DNA of 64,000 nucleotides, taken from contig NZ_JAPDRH010000004.1 of NCBI RefSeq assembly GCF_040706555.1, positions 186,001-250,000 of the forward strand, read 5' to 3'. Each line of letters begins with the position of its first letter. The stretch's first letter is position 1. This document shows, in pieces, positions 25,845 to 35,244 of the stretch. The translations under genes and the position numbers were made by a program. The notes beneath the pieces were generated by a model. It saw nothing but the letters and a program-made list of their open reading frames with translations. It made no database searches and was not told where the DNA came from. The stretch comes from Lentisalinibacter salinarum (GTDB taxonomy: Bacteria; Pseudomonadota; Gammaproteobacteria; Steroidobacterales; Woeseiaceae).

Positions 25845-27053
25845 TTAGGGCGTGACAAAGTCCGGAGGTTCGGGACGTGGGGCGCTGATCTCGTCGGAAA
25901 GTCTGTACACCCAAACGTTTTCGGTGATCCAGTAGTAGAGAATAAACAGATTGTGGTCAGGAACATATTGGAAACGACCATAGGTGCCCCAATACGGCGG
26001 GCTGTCATAGATTTCGTACGGATCTGCGGGCACGCGGCTAGATGTGGTGCCATGTTCTGTCCAGCGATTTGTGTCGAGATTCAGGGTATACACGCTACCG
26101 TTGCGACACCATCCCACGATTAAGTCGTTTGCCGAATCGTATGTAAGGCCAGGAGCTGCGCAATTGACGATTTCATCGCCTCCTGAAGTATTTAGTTCCT
26201 CTCTTGTCAAAACTCCTTTATTTCCGATATCAACGAACAGAGCATTTCCTCGCCCAATCATTATGAAGAGTCTTCGCTTGGGATCTATCGTTCCCGTCAT
26301 GCCTTGCGGCAGATTGCCTAGCATGTCCGATCGAATGTCCCATTGGTCTCTAGTCGGGTCGTATACAACGATGTACCTAGTTCCATGTTGAAAAACTTGT
26401 CCGGTAATTGGGTCGTACGCAGTGGTATTGGAAAATCCAGTAGCATACCTGTCAGGTATGTCGCTAAGGTGGATCCACTTGTGGGTATCTAAGTCAAATC
26501 GCCACGTGAGACGGTTGCTGTTCCCGTCAGGCCAACGACTTCCACCTTGGACCCAGAGGCTATCAAACGGGGCCGGTAAATATGCGAGGTGATCGTAGGA
26601 ATGATGAGAGAGAGGGGTACCATCCGGCATCATCGCATCACCCTTGCTCCAGCCATCGAGTGAACTTGGATTGGATAGCCTTTCCCACTTCCTATTTACC
26701 AAATCGAAAGCATATACCTCGTTGCCGCCGTAATTCCCATGTCCACCGCCCCACACCAATAGTCGATTCCTGCCGGTGTCGAACGTGCCTCCACTCCATG
26801 CGTGAATCACCGCTTGGGGCCCGGTTGAGCCTCTGATCCCGTCTGGCAATGGATCTGGCACGACCTCATTCATTGCCGTATTAGGGATTTCGTACCACTG
26901 GCCTGGTTCGAGTTCCGGGAATAGATCGTTCGCTTGCAACGGCGAGGCTGGGTACGCGAGTGAAAACGTGCACAGAATTACAAATGAACACGAGCCGACG
27001 CGCTGCGACAATTTACGACTGAGACCATGGAGGGGAAGAAGATGCTTCAACAT
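25845..27053 (-). CDS. Secreted kelch-repeat beta-propeller protein
   Basis: A protein of about 402 residues. A signal peptide is seen (VGSCSFVILCTFSLAYPASP, ending near LQA). About six kelch-like blades follow, each with a Gly-rich turn and a later Trp: NRLLVWGGGHGNYGGNEVYA, DSLWVQGGSRWPDG, VFQHGTRYIVVYDP. No copper or radical-oxidase residues are evident, so it is probably a binding or structural propeller rather than an oxidase. The ATG at 27053 puts the signal peptide near the N-terminus; an upstream ATG at 27140 adds 29 residues. It is divergent from the beta-helix protein, with a gap of about 290 bases. Possible role: binding or processing of the exported EPS. Confidence 0.7.
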   Translation of the reverse strand: MLKHLLPLHGLSRKLSQRVGSCSFVILCTFSLAYPASPLQANDLFPELEPGQWYEIPNTAMNEVVPDPLPDGIRGSTGPQAVIHAWSGGTFDTGRNRLLVWGGGHGNYGGNEVYAFDLVNRKWERLSNPSSLDGWSKGDAMMPDGTPLSHHSYDHLAYLPAPFDSLWVQGGSRWPDGNSNRLTWRFDLDTHKWIHLSDIPDRYATGFSNTTAYDPITGQVFQHGTRYIVVYDPTRDQWDIRSDMLGNLPQGMTGTIDPKRRLFIMIGRGNALFVDIGNKGVLTREELNTSGGDEIVNCAAPGLTYDSANDLIVGWCRNGSVYTLNLDTNRWTEHGTTSSRVPADPYEIYDSPPYWGTYGRFQYVPDHNLFILYYWITENVWVYRLSDEISAPRPEPPDFVTP

Positions 27054-27340
27054 GAGCTTATGAACCCAAGTAGTAAAGTCTGTGGATGCGGTAGTGTACG
27101 TCAGAATTGAATCAGCGCAATTGTCTGCATAATGCGACATGTTTCACAGTTTGCGCATCGCAGCTACCATTAGAAGCAATATCCAGTATCGTTCGACAGT
27201 GCGTCACGTTGTCAGAAGAAACGCACGCTTCGTGTCGATGTGACGGAGCCTCGAATTTTGGGTTGCAATCGCGCCATTTTTTTCTGCGGGCGTTTTGGTC
27301 GAAGGGCAAGAGCCCAAAAACTAGCGTGAGGAATCGGAAC

Positions 27341-29263
27341 ATGTCTATGCGACGACATTCGACAGAGCACTCGAAGCGGCAGATTCGGTCGACCATCAGC
27401 CTTAGCCGAGAGGCGTGTGTCGGTTTCATGCTCGCTGCGCTGATGGTTGGTCCAGGGACTTTGTTTGGCGCGACCTTGCCAGTCGGCCCCCTCAAGCTCG
27501 ATGAGCCAGGACCGACAGCGGTAAGCTATACAGTACCGATCAACGGTGCGTTGGATCCATCAGCCAGTGCCACTGTACGGTACACCGCGACGGCGTCGGC
27601 AGAGTGGAAGGACGGCCCAGATCCATCGTTTGTCTCCTCGGACGATTCGGATCTGCCGCGAAATGACGAGTTTAGCGGGATGCTGTGGGATTTGACGCCT
27701 GGTGCTTCGTACGAGATTGAAGTTACTGTCACAGGTTCTGATGGTAGTAGTGAGATTTTCAGTGCTGCATTTAAGACCCGGGAGTTGCCTTTGGACGTGT
27801 CGGGCCGCGATGCTGACGTCGTTTTCATGTCGGGATCAGATTTTTCGGAGGTTCAATCGGCGCTGGATTCGGCCGAACCGGGTCAGATTTTTGAGTTCCG
27901 AGGCTTGCATTTAATTGCTGGTCTCAGTATTTCGCGGAGTGGCACAAAAGACCGACCGATAGTGATTAGAGGGGATGATCGCGAGACCGCGATTTTGGGA
28001 GACAGATCGGGGGCAGCCCTGAATGTCTATGGAGATCACATAGTTGTCGAGAATTTGACTCTGCGCGGAAGCTTGAGCTCCAGAGTTTTGGGGGCCGTGC
28101 GAGTTCGTGGTACATCGTCGTCGCCACAGACTGGGTTTACATTACGGAATTCAATCATCTCTGGACGACGGGGCGTTCGCCTATGGGAAGGGCCTGAAGG
28201 TGAAATGTACGCTGCTAATATCTACAATAATTATTTTGAGGGAAAATGGACTTGGGAGGACATTGTCGCTCTAAAAACGGGAGGAACTGCCCAGGGCGAA
28301 ACAGGTATAAGTAGCACCTGGAATGACGACGGACTGAAGGTTACTGGCCAAGGCCATGCCATTTTCAACAACACCTTCGCCGGATTCGGAGATACGATAA
28401 AGGTCCATCGGGATACGTCCGTACCAAACATTGGAATTGTAATCGAGAAGAACTTGATTCTCTGGGGTGGTGATGACGCCTTCGAGCTTGACGATGGCTA
28501 TCGCAATACGCTTGCGTATCGGAACATGGCGTTGAACACTGGCACGCTAGGTAGCCGGCAGCCAAATACCGTAACGGGAGGCCCTACCTATTTCGTCAGA
28601 AATGTCGGTGTGAATCAGTTCTTACGTCCGTGGAAGTTAAACGACGGTCCAACTGGCGTGCATATAATCCACAATACGCTTGTAGCAACAATCAACAGTC
28701 TTGGTGATCCGCGGGAGACGATTTGGACCCAGTTTCAATCATCTGTCAAGCGTAGCGATATTCTTAATAATCTCTGGGTCCACACAAATCCCGAATCCCC
28801 ACTCTTCGATGGATTGATTAAGTTCACCGCGGTAACTTACGGGGAGGAATTCGAGTCTAGTCAGTGGGACGGCAGTGCTTGGTACCCGGACGGACGATTC
28901 GCGTGGAGCAACGGTAATTACGACAACCTAGGCGAAGCCCGGAACCGTGTTAGCAACGTTGGCGGTTACGATGGGGGATCGTTCGAGTCAAAAGGAATTG
29001 CATTAGCTGCTATGCCGTTTCTACGTGAAGACGAGTCTAGTCTTGGGGAAGACTGGACTACGCGAGTGAGTGATTTTGATCCTGCACTGTCGTCAGAATC
29101 CGCTGCAGCGAGAGGCGGCATCGTACTTCGCGGTTACGGCGCGGGTCTCGATCCAGCCCGGGGGGCCGTGCAGCTAGATCATGCCTCGACGGAGTACGGC
29201 GCGCGCATTCGAGTTTCCCAGCCGGTCCGACCCCGCGCTCCAACGAATCTGACGGCAGATTAG
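27341..29263 (+). CDS. Secreted right-handed beta-helix protein with FnIII-like N-terminal domain
   Basis: A protein of 640 residues. The N-terminus is basic and then hydrophobic (ACVGFMLAALMVGPGTLFGA), a signal peptide. Residues 45-145 look like a fibronectin III domain (MLWDLTPGASYEIEVTVTG). The remainder is a parallel beta-helix with PbH1-like coils rich in N, V and I, such as IVVENLTLRGS, TGFTLRNSIISG, HAIFNNTFAG, IGIVIEKNLILWGG and THIIHNTL-like coils. The family includes polysaccharide lyases and epimerases. Gene context suggests it acts on the EPS, for example as a lyase or trimming enzyme; no catalytic motif is certain. The ATG at 27341 is supported by AGGA eight bases upstream. Confidence 0.72.
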   Translation: MSMRRHSTEHSKRQIRSTISLSREACVGFMLAALMVGPGTLFGATLPVGPLKLDEPGPTAVSYTVPINGALDPSASATVRYTATASAEWKDGPDPSFVSSDDSDLPRNDEFSGMLWDLTPGASYEIEVTVTGSDGSSEIFSAAFKTRELPLDVSGRDADVVFMSGSDFSEVQSALDSAEPGQIFEFRGLHLIAGLSISRSGTKDRPIVIRGDDRETAILGDRSGAALNVYGDHIVVENLTLRGSLSSRVLGAVRVRGTSSSPQTGFTLRNSIISGRRGVRLWEGPEGEMYAANIYNNYFEGKWTWEDIVALKTGGTAQGETGISSTWNDDGLKVTGQGHAIFNNTFAGFGDTIKVHRDTSVPNIGIVIEKNLILWGGDDAFELDDGYRNTLAYRNMALNTGTLGSRQPNTVTGGPTYFVRNVGVNQFLRPWKLNDGPTGVHIIHNTLVATINSLGDPRETIWTQFQSSVKRSDILNNLWVHTNPESPLFDGLIKFTAVTYGEEFESSQWDGSAWYPDGRFAWSNGNYDNLGEARNRVSNVGGYDGGSFESKGIALAAMPFLREDESSLGEDWTTRVSDFDPALSSESAAARGGIVLRGYGAGLDPARGAVQLDHASTEYGARIRVSQPVRPRAPTNLTAD

Positions 29264-29712
29264 CGACTTTCGAATACTTGAGATCTCTGCCCCTGCTTCG
29301 ATCACTTGCGGTGGCGAGCGTTCAATAGCGTTGTATCGGCGTTCAGGAGATTGACGGACCCGTATCAAGATGCTGCGGGGGGCAGATTACGTGGCCAATG
29401 AGCACCCTCGATTGCCTGTTGATGACCGTCCCGCCTGGCGCCCCGTGACAGGTCTCTCCTCTAGGGCCTATATAGCGAAGTTCAGCGCTTCGCATAGTAG
29501 GGTCGATCGAGAAAATGAAACAATTCGCGATAGCGAGCAGAGCAAAGCAAGTTTTTGCTCCGCTGGCTGGGTTATCCGGCGGGCGGCATATTGCCCCTGT
29601 CGGTGCATATGCGGTGACCGCAAGGGTGCCACTAGTAGACACTGGGTCGGCCACGAGAGAGCGTTATTCCCGCACTCAATGCGGCAAAGTTGGAAAGTGA
29701 GTACCTGAAGAA
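29264..29712. other. Intergenic stretch before the flippase gene
   Basis: About 450 bases between the beta-helix gene and the flippase gene. One 61-codon open frame (29515-29700) has no recognisable family, and its composition gives no support for coding. I see no RNA structure or repeat that I can name. Confidence 0.4.
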
Positions 29713-31209
29713 ATGGAGAAGGTCAGCTTGTCGATCGGCAGGCGGATTGCGTCCGGCGCATTTTGGACCGTCGGAATGCGATTGAGCATCCGGGCGCTCG
29801 GTGTCATAAGTGGCATTATTCTGGCGCGACTCTTGGTTCCAGAGGATTTCGGGATCGTTGCGAAAGCGTCGATGATTGCCTCTTTCCTGGAACTCATCAC
29901 GACGTTTGGATTGGAAGTGGCGCTGATCCAGAATCAGCGGGCTGTTGCAGGGCACTACAATACTGTTTGGACGATCCATGCAATTCGGGGTCTTTTTATT
30001 GCGCTCTTACTGGTGGCGTTTGCCGGCCCCGCTGCCAGTTTCTTTCACGAGCCTGCGCTGTTTTCGATTCTGTGGTTCTACGCGCTGGCAGCACTTCTGA
30101 ATGGGTTCGAGAATGTTGGTGTAGTCGATTTTCGGAAGGAGCTGGAATTCGACCGAGATTTTCGGTTTAGCTTGTATCGCAAGCTCGCAGGCTTCGTCGT
30201 GACGATAGCTATTGCGTATGTATGGCGCACCTATTGGGCCTTCGTGATCGGGACGGTCTTTGCGTCGATGACGGCCCTGGTCTCGAGTTTCTTGATGTCG
30301 CCTTACCGACCCCGTTTTTCACTTGTCGAGTGGCGATCATTATTCCAGTTTTCGAAATGGATATTCCTGGTTGGCCTCGTTCGCTCGGTTTCTCAAAAAC
30401 TCGACACGTTCATTCTCAGTCGGTTTTCTACCACGGATGTTGTCGGGCGATACACGGTTGCCTATGAAATAGCCGGGGCAGCATCCACGGAAATTGCAAT
30501 GCCGATCGCTCGGGCAACGTTGCCGGGGCTCGCCAAGCTCAACGAGAGTCTTGACGAGTTTCGCGACATGTACCGAAGATCCATTGCGGTGTTGTTACTG
30601 CTAGCGGTACCCGCAGGCCTAGGGCTGTCGGCTGTGGCGGTCCCGTTGACAGACGTTGTCTTGGGTGACAAGTGGAGCGAAGCGGCCCCGATAATTCAGA
30701 TTCTAGCAATCTACGGAGTCGTCCGTTCGGTCTTTGCAGTATCGACTTCCGCGTTCATGTCTTCCGGGCAGGTTAGGACGCTCGGGCTTCTATCGCTTTT
30801 CAATCTGACGATAAGGGTCATAGGTCTGGGAGCGGGATTCGCGATCAACGGCCTTCTCGGTCTAGCGGCAGGGGTGTTGATCGCAGGTACTGTACAGATG
30901 ATCGTTTCACTATTTGTGCAGCAATTCGTGGGACTGCTGGGAGTGGCTCAGCTCGCCAACGATACATGGAGGCTCATATTCGCCGGGCTGGTTATGTACG
31001 CAGGGCTTGTGTACGGGCTACCGCTGATTGGTCCGCTGGAGGGATTGAGCGGAATACTTCTGCTGGGTATCCAAGTACTTGTCGGTGCGTTCGTCTATCT
31101 TTTGTTGGTGGGTCTGCTTTGGTGGCTGACAGGCAGAGGGGAGGGGCCGGAACAGACTGTGTGGAATTACGTTGCATCTGGTCCAGTTGCGCCGTCGACG
31201 GGGCAGTAA
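29713..31209 (+). CDS. Oligosaccharide flippase (Wzx/MOP superfamily)
   Basis: A polytopic membrane protein of 498 residues with about 12-14 transmembrane segments. The N-terminus ASGAFWTVGMRLSIRALG, then ARLLVPEDFGIVAKASM, is the classic start of lipopolysaccharide or EPS flippases (PST/MOP exporters). It moves the lipid-linked repeat unit from the inner to the outer face of the inner membrane, before polymerisation by the O-ligase/Wzy-like protein at 17.4-18.7 kb. It is the only flippase in the window. A ribosome site is weak (GAAGAA). The gene lies upstream of the CapA-like gene by 86 bases. Confidence 0.9.
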   Translation: MEKVSLSIGRRIASGAFWTVGMRLSIRALGVISGIILARLLVPEDFGIVAKASMIASFLELITTFGLEVALIQNQRAVAGHYNTVWTIHAIRGLFIALLLVAFAGPAASFFHEPALFSILWFYALAALLNGFENVGVVDFRKELEFDRDFRFSLYRKLAGFVVTIAIAYVWRTYWAFVIGTVFASMTALVSSFLMSPYRPRFSLVEWRSLFQFSKWIFLVGLVRSVSQKLDTFILSRFSTTDVVGRYTVAYEIAGAASTEIAMPIARATLPGLAKLNESLDEFRDMYRRSIAVLLLLAVPAGLGLSAVAVPLTDVVLGDKWSEAAPIIQILAIYGVVRSVFAVSTSAFMSSGQVRTLGLLSLFNLTIRVIGLGAGFAINGLLGLAAGVLIAGTVQMIVSLFVQQFVGLLGVAQLANDTWRLIFAGLVMYAGLVYGLPLIGPLEGLSGILLLGIQVLVGAFVYLLLVGLLWWLTGRGEGPEQTVWNYVASGPVAPSTGQ

Positions 31210-31295
31210 AATTGGTCAGGCTATGCAATCGGCGCGAATGAAACAATGTAGTTGAATTTGTAGAACCAGCATGAGTAATTGAGAGTGACACGCGT

Positions 31296-32405
31296 GTGGA
31301 AAGATTAAGGCTAGGCTTCGTTGGCGACCTCTCACTGTCGGTATTGAAATCAGGCAAGTATGGAGGCATGGGCGAGGTAGTGCGTCAATGCCGACAGTTC
31401 ACGCAGGATGTGGATATTGCTGTCGCAAATTTGGAGTCGGTGATTGTTCCTCACGCCGATAATATTCCGCGGAAAATGGTGGTTAGCGCGGCGAAGTGCA
31501 TCGACATAGGTGAGCTGCCTTTCGAGGTACTATCGTTGGCCAACAATCACATTCTCGATTGCGGCGAAAGTGGCTTGACGTTTACCGAGTCATTCTTGCA
31601 GCGGCAGGGCTTAAAGACGGTCGGCGCGGGTAGGGATATCGCGGCCGCTGAGACGCCTCTGGTGTTGACGATCAATACTAGAAGGATCGGAATTGTAAGC
31701 GTAACGGACGCTACGCATTATCGCGCCACGGACAGATCGGCTGGAGTCGCACCGCTGGCTTCGCGAAGGCTCATTCACTTGATTCGGCGATTGAGAAGCA
31801 GCGTAGATTTGTTGGTGGTGACTACCCATTCGGATCTTGAATTCACGAACCTCCCGGCGCCCTGGAAGGTGCGATTGTCCAGGCGATTGGTTGAGGCAGG
31901 AGCGGATGTTGTTGTTCATCATCACCCGCATACACTTCAGGGCATTGAACACTATTGTAATGGGATCATCGCTTATTCACTGGGCAATTTCGTTTTTCCG
32001 GTTGATGGGAATGCGTACATGAACAATAGAGAGGGGCATCCAACCGAGACAGTCTTCTTGACTATTGATGTCCGGTGGGAGACTGGGGCAACACGATCAA
32101 TCGATTATCGAATCACGCCTGCGATCATTGGGAAGAAGAACCGATTGGTGGTCGCCGAAGGTGAACAAAAAGAGCGAATTGTCAGGAGAATGCGAATGTA
32201 TAGTGACTGGCTTCAGGACAAAAAAAGACTCAGGAAGGAGTTCTTCGGGGCATGCGTACGACACGGCCGCCAATTCCTTTTTGGAGTGTATTACGAGTTC
32301 AGAAAAGATGGGTTTATTGCGGCACTCAAATTCGTTCACTTGCATTTAGCCACAGGCATGCACAGAAGCTGGATGCGTGGGTTGGTGTCTTTCGGAACAA
32401 TGTAG
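31296..32405 (+). CDS. CapA-family protein (poly-gamma-glutamate capsule type)
   Basis: A protein of 369 residues with the CapA/metallophosphatase-like fold. GFVGDLSLS at the start, NLESVIVPH, LSLANNHILDCGE, HHHPHTLQGIEHY and YSLGNFVFPVDGN are the conserved CapA blocks that place His, Asn and Asp at the metal site. CapA proteins are needed for poly-gamma-glutamate capsule export or attachment, and relatives occur in many EPS loci (family knowledge). The start is GTG, with no signal peptide visible. The gene is placed after the flippase. It hints at an amino-acid-containing polymer or a retained capsule step, but the substrate is unknown. Confidence 0.82.
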   Translation: MERLRLGFVGDLSLSVLKSGKYGGMGEVVRQCRQFTQDVDIAVANLESVIVPHADNIPRKMVVSAAKCIDIGELPFEVLSLANNHILDCGESGLTFTESFLQRQGLKTVGAGRDIAAAETPLVLTINTRRIGIVSVTDATHYRATDRSAGVAPLASRRLIHLIRRLRSSVDLLVVTTHSDLEFTNLPAPWKVRLSRRLVEAGADVVVHHHPHTLQGIEHYCNGIIAYSLGNFVFPVDGNAYMNNREGHPTETVFLTIDVRWETGATRSIDYRITPAIIGKKNRLVVAEGEQKERIVRRMRMYSDWLQDKKRLRKEFFGACVRHGRQFLFGVYYEFRKDGFIAALKFVHLHLATGMHRSWMRGLVSFGTM

Positions 32406-32813
32406 GGTCGACACGACGAAAGGTTTTTGTCGGTTAGCAGGCGACCCTCCTTTGTTCGGTTGATTAGGCACAGGTGCGTACAAATTCGCGCCGGTGGAGC
32501 AAGTTGTCGTGCTGCGTACTCGATGATATCGATGGCTAGTTCCTGCTTGGAGGATTTCTTTGAAAGGGAGTTTGGCTTAACGGTAACCCCTCCCGCACAC
32601 ACATGGATCCACTCTGTGCGCTGCGTCCTTGTGGTATTCCAAGTCCCACGCATAATATGCTTGGGCTGCTATCGTGGTTCTATATAGAGGAGTGACCAAG
32701 AACCGGTCGTTGTAGTGTGGGCACGCGCATAAGGAGACAAAACATTCTCCGAAAGTTCATATAGATGGACACCAATTGGGTTACGTATAGGTTAGTCGGC
32801 GGCAGCATAGGTA
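32406..32813. other. Intergenic stretch before the ATP-grasp pair
   Basis: About 400 bases with no convincing gene. An open frame on the reverse strand (to 32653) overlaps the end of the capA-like gene and has no family resemblance. The tandem ATP-grasp genes start just after it, so a promoter is expected, but none was clear by eye. Confidence 0.4.
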
Positions 32814-33947
32814 ATGGGAATATTGCGCTGGATCAAGAGGCGGTATTGGCGTCTTCGGCGGCTCCGCGACGACGCAGCAATGCTATGGGGTTTGATCTCT
32901 GAATCGCCATACAGTGCAAGTTACTTCCCCGATGCGCGAAGAAAGGCCCGGCGCAGAATAGCCGCGGAACTCGTTTGGTGGCTCGTCCGGCATCGCGAAT
33001 TGCCTCTATTCTATTATGCCTACGGACTCGATCGAGTGGGGGAACGCGTATCCAGCAGGCTATCTTGGCGCGAGTTCAAAGGCGCGCGAAATAGCCGGAA
33101 TGAACAACCCAGAAGTCAGTTCGTATTCTATCGAGGGAAGTTTGATTACTTATGTATGACGCGCGATAAGTGGCTATTCGGTCAATATCTGAAGAGCCTG
33201 AGTTTCCCGGTCCCCAGGACGGCTGCAATTGTGTTAGATGGGGAGGTCGCTTTGCTGGATACAGGTCAGACGATTTACCTCACTGACTTGGCGGACAACC
33301 TCGTTGACGGTGATTATTTCTGCAAGCCTATCGATGGGATTCTCGGCAAGCAGGTTTTCCCGTTGAGCGTCTGCGATAATACAATTTTCCGTGGGGATCA
33401 GAGGTTGGACGCGCGAGACGCGGAACATGCTTTCCCATCCGGCCGATGGTTGATCCAGCAGCGTATTGATCAGCACAGTGGACTCGCGTTGCTATATCCC
33501 CAGGCGGTAAACACGCTGCGAGTAGTGACACTGTATGCAGCTCCGGAGCCGAAGCTGCTATGCGTCGCGATGCGTGTAGGAGCTGGCGATAGGAAAACCG
33601 ATAACTGGGCGTCGGGAGGCATTATCGCGAATGTGAATACGGAGACGGGTCGGATTTGCGGCGACGGATTCTTCAAGCCAGGCTTCGGTCTCCGCGTCTC
33701 TCGGCACCCTGATACCGGGGTCATGCTCGACGGGTTTGAAATTCCCTACTTCCATGATGCCGTCGAACTCGCCAAAGTCGCGCATACCTACTTTTACGGT
33801 CTGGATTCTATCGGATGGGATATTGCTTTCACGAATGATGGGCCGATGATCGTGGAGGGTAATGACGATTGGGACGGTGTCATTGCAATGACGCTCGATC
33901 CAGACTTTAGGGCGCAATTCGAGCAGTTTTTCAATGGGCGAAATTGA
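32814..33947 (+). CDS. Sugar-transfer-associated ATP-grasp protein 1
   Basis: A protein of 377 residues. FCKPIDGILGKQ at about residues 169-180, SVNTLRVVT-type block (AVNTLRVVTLY), NWASGGIIANVN, FEIPYFHDAVELA and IVEGNDDWDG (near residues 347-354) match the sugar-transfer-associated ATP-grasp family (ATPgrasp_ST). The Lys of CKP and the Glu/Asn of EGND are likely nucleotide and metal ligands. ATP-grasp enzymes form amide or ester bonds through acyl-phosphate. In this family the substrates are unproved, but genes lie in EPS and O-antigen clusters. The next gene is a paralogue that starts immediately after its stop with no gap. Confidence 0.85.
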   Translation: MGILRWIKRRYWRLRRLRDDAAMLWGLISESPYSASYFPDARRKARRRIAAELVWWLVRHRELPLFYYAYGLDRVGERVSSRLSWREFKGARNSRNEQPRSQFVFYRGKFDYLCMTRDKWLFGQYLKSLSFPVPRTAAIVLDGEVALLDTGQTIYLTDLADNLVDGDYFCKPIDGILGKQVFPLSVCDNTIFRGDQRLDARDAEHAFPSGRWLIQQRIDQHSGLALLYPQAVNTLRVVTLYAAPEPKLLCVAMRVGAGDRKTDNWASGGIIANVNTETGRICGDGFFKPGFGLRVSRHPDTGVMLDGFEIPYFHDAVELAKVAHTYFYGLDSIGWDIAFTNDGPMIVEGNDDWDGVIAMTLDPDFRAQFEQFFNGRN

Positions 33948-35075
33948 ATGGCTGCAATGCACTGGCTAAAGCGTAAATGGTGGAGGGTACGGAGCAGTGT
34001 TATCTCTGGAGTTCAAGTTGTAGCGCTGTTGAAGGATCCGTCATTCTGGAGATCCTATTACCCGGAAGCGCCACGAAAGACGAAACTTATGGCGGGTCTT
34101 GACCTGCTCTATTGGACGATTCGGTACCGGGAGTTCAATCGGGGATATTTTTTGAGAGGGCTGGATAGAGTTCATGCTCCGGCGGCGGTCCGCTTATCTG
34201 AAAAACGCTTCAGGCGCACGCGTGATCAGCGGAATTCGAACCCGCAGTCTGTGAGTCCGTTCTACGAAGGGAAGTACAACTATCTGTCCCTGACGCGGGA
34301 CAAGTTCCTCTTCGGTCAGTATCTTACCAGTCTTGACTTACCAACGCCGGAGAACCTGGCGGTTCTTACTCGTCACAGCGTCGCATGGGCAGATGGCTCC
34401 GGGTCGGCACCATTGATGGCGCTCGTAGAACGCTACGAAGATTTGGATGGATTCTGTAAGCCAGTGGATGGCATTCTGGGGCAGAAAGCGTTTGCTGTCG
34501 CCATCAGGTCCGGCAATCTGAAGATCGATGCAGATTCGGCGAGCGTCTCCGAACTCGGGGAGCGACTCGACGGGCGTTATTTGTTGCAGCGCGCGATCGT
34601 TCAGCATCCGGATATGAGCGCTCTGCATCCAGGATCGGTTAACACCCTCCGGGTCGTTTCCGTACGGACACGATCAGGCGACATTGAAGTCCTTAGCGCA
34701 ACGTTGAAGTCGGGCGTACATGGGGGACGTACCGACAATCCGGCTTCCGGGGGGCTGGCGATAGCCGTTGATATCGAATCCGGTCGAGCCGTCGGCGACG
34801 GCTTCTTCAAACCTGGGAAAGGGTGGCGAGTCAGCACTCACCCGGACACTAATGTTCGCTTTGACGGATTTCAGATTCCGAATTTTGTCAAAGCGCTCTC
34901 GCTTGCGATGCAGGCGCATCGGTACTTTTATGGACTGCATTCAATAGGTTGGGACCTGGCCTTCTCGTCGGAGGGGCCGCTTATCATAGAGGGTAATGAC
35001 GATTGGGGGATGCCGATTTTTCTAACAGATCGATTTCGCGATCGATTTCGCGACTTGTTTGAAGACTCGCGTTGA
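33948..35075 (+). CDS. Sugar-transfer-associated ATP-grasp protein 2
   Basis: A protein of 375 residues and a tandem paralogue of the preceding gene. Shared blocks are FCKPVDGILGQKAF, SVNTLRVVSV, NPASGGLAIAVD, GDGFFKPG, FDGFQIPNF, IGWDLAF and IIEGNDDWG. The ATG directly follows the previous TGA. The C-terminus contains a short 12-base tandem duplication giving DRFRDRFRD. The two copies are clearly diverged over most of their length, so they are likely to act on different substrates or at different residues of a chain, not to be redundant (inference). Conserved ATP-grasp residues appear intact in both. Confidence 0.85.
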   Translation: MAAMHWLKRKWWRVRSSVISGVQVVALLKDPSFWRSYYPEAPRKTKLMAGLDLLYWTIRYREFNRGYFLRGLDRVHAPAAVRLSEKRFRRTRDQRNSNPQSVSPFYEGKYNYLSLTRDKFLFGQYLTSLDLPTPENLAVLTRHSVAWADGSGSAPLMALVERYEDLDGFCKPVDGILGQKAFAVAIRSGNLKIDADSASVSELGERLDGRYLLQRAIVQHPDMSALHPGSVNTLRVVSVRTRSGDIEVLSATLKSGVHGGRTDNPASGGLAIAVDIESGRAVGDGFFKPGKGWRVSTHPDTNVRFDGFQIPNFVKALSLAMQAHRYFYGLHSIGWDLAFSSEGPLIIEGNDDWGMPIFLTDRFRDRFRDLFEDSR

Positions 35076-35244
35076 TATGCGGGCGCTAATCTAGCGGCCG
35101 AATGCCTCGGCGCACCTGCCGACGGAGTATGAGCCTGCGCCGGCTAATTGATGTCCGGCGAAAGAAATGTGACCGTGCTGATGACGGTTTGGGCACCATG
35201 GAGCATGTGAGCAGGGGACGTCCCCCTGATTCGAGGAACGCCGA

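Noticed and set aside
32336..32653. A reverse-strand 105-codon open frame after the CapA-like gene
   Set aside because: It overlaps the end of the capA-like gene, lacks a ribosome site and shows no family resemblance.
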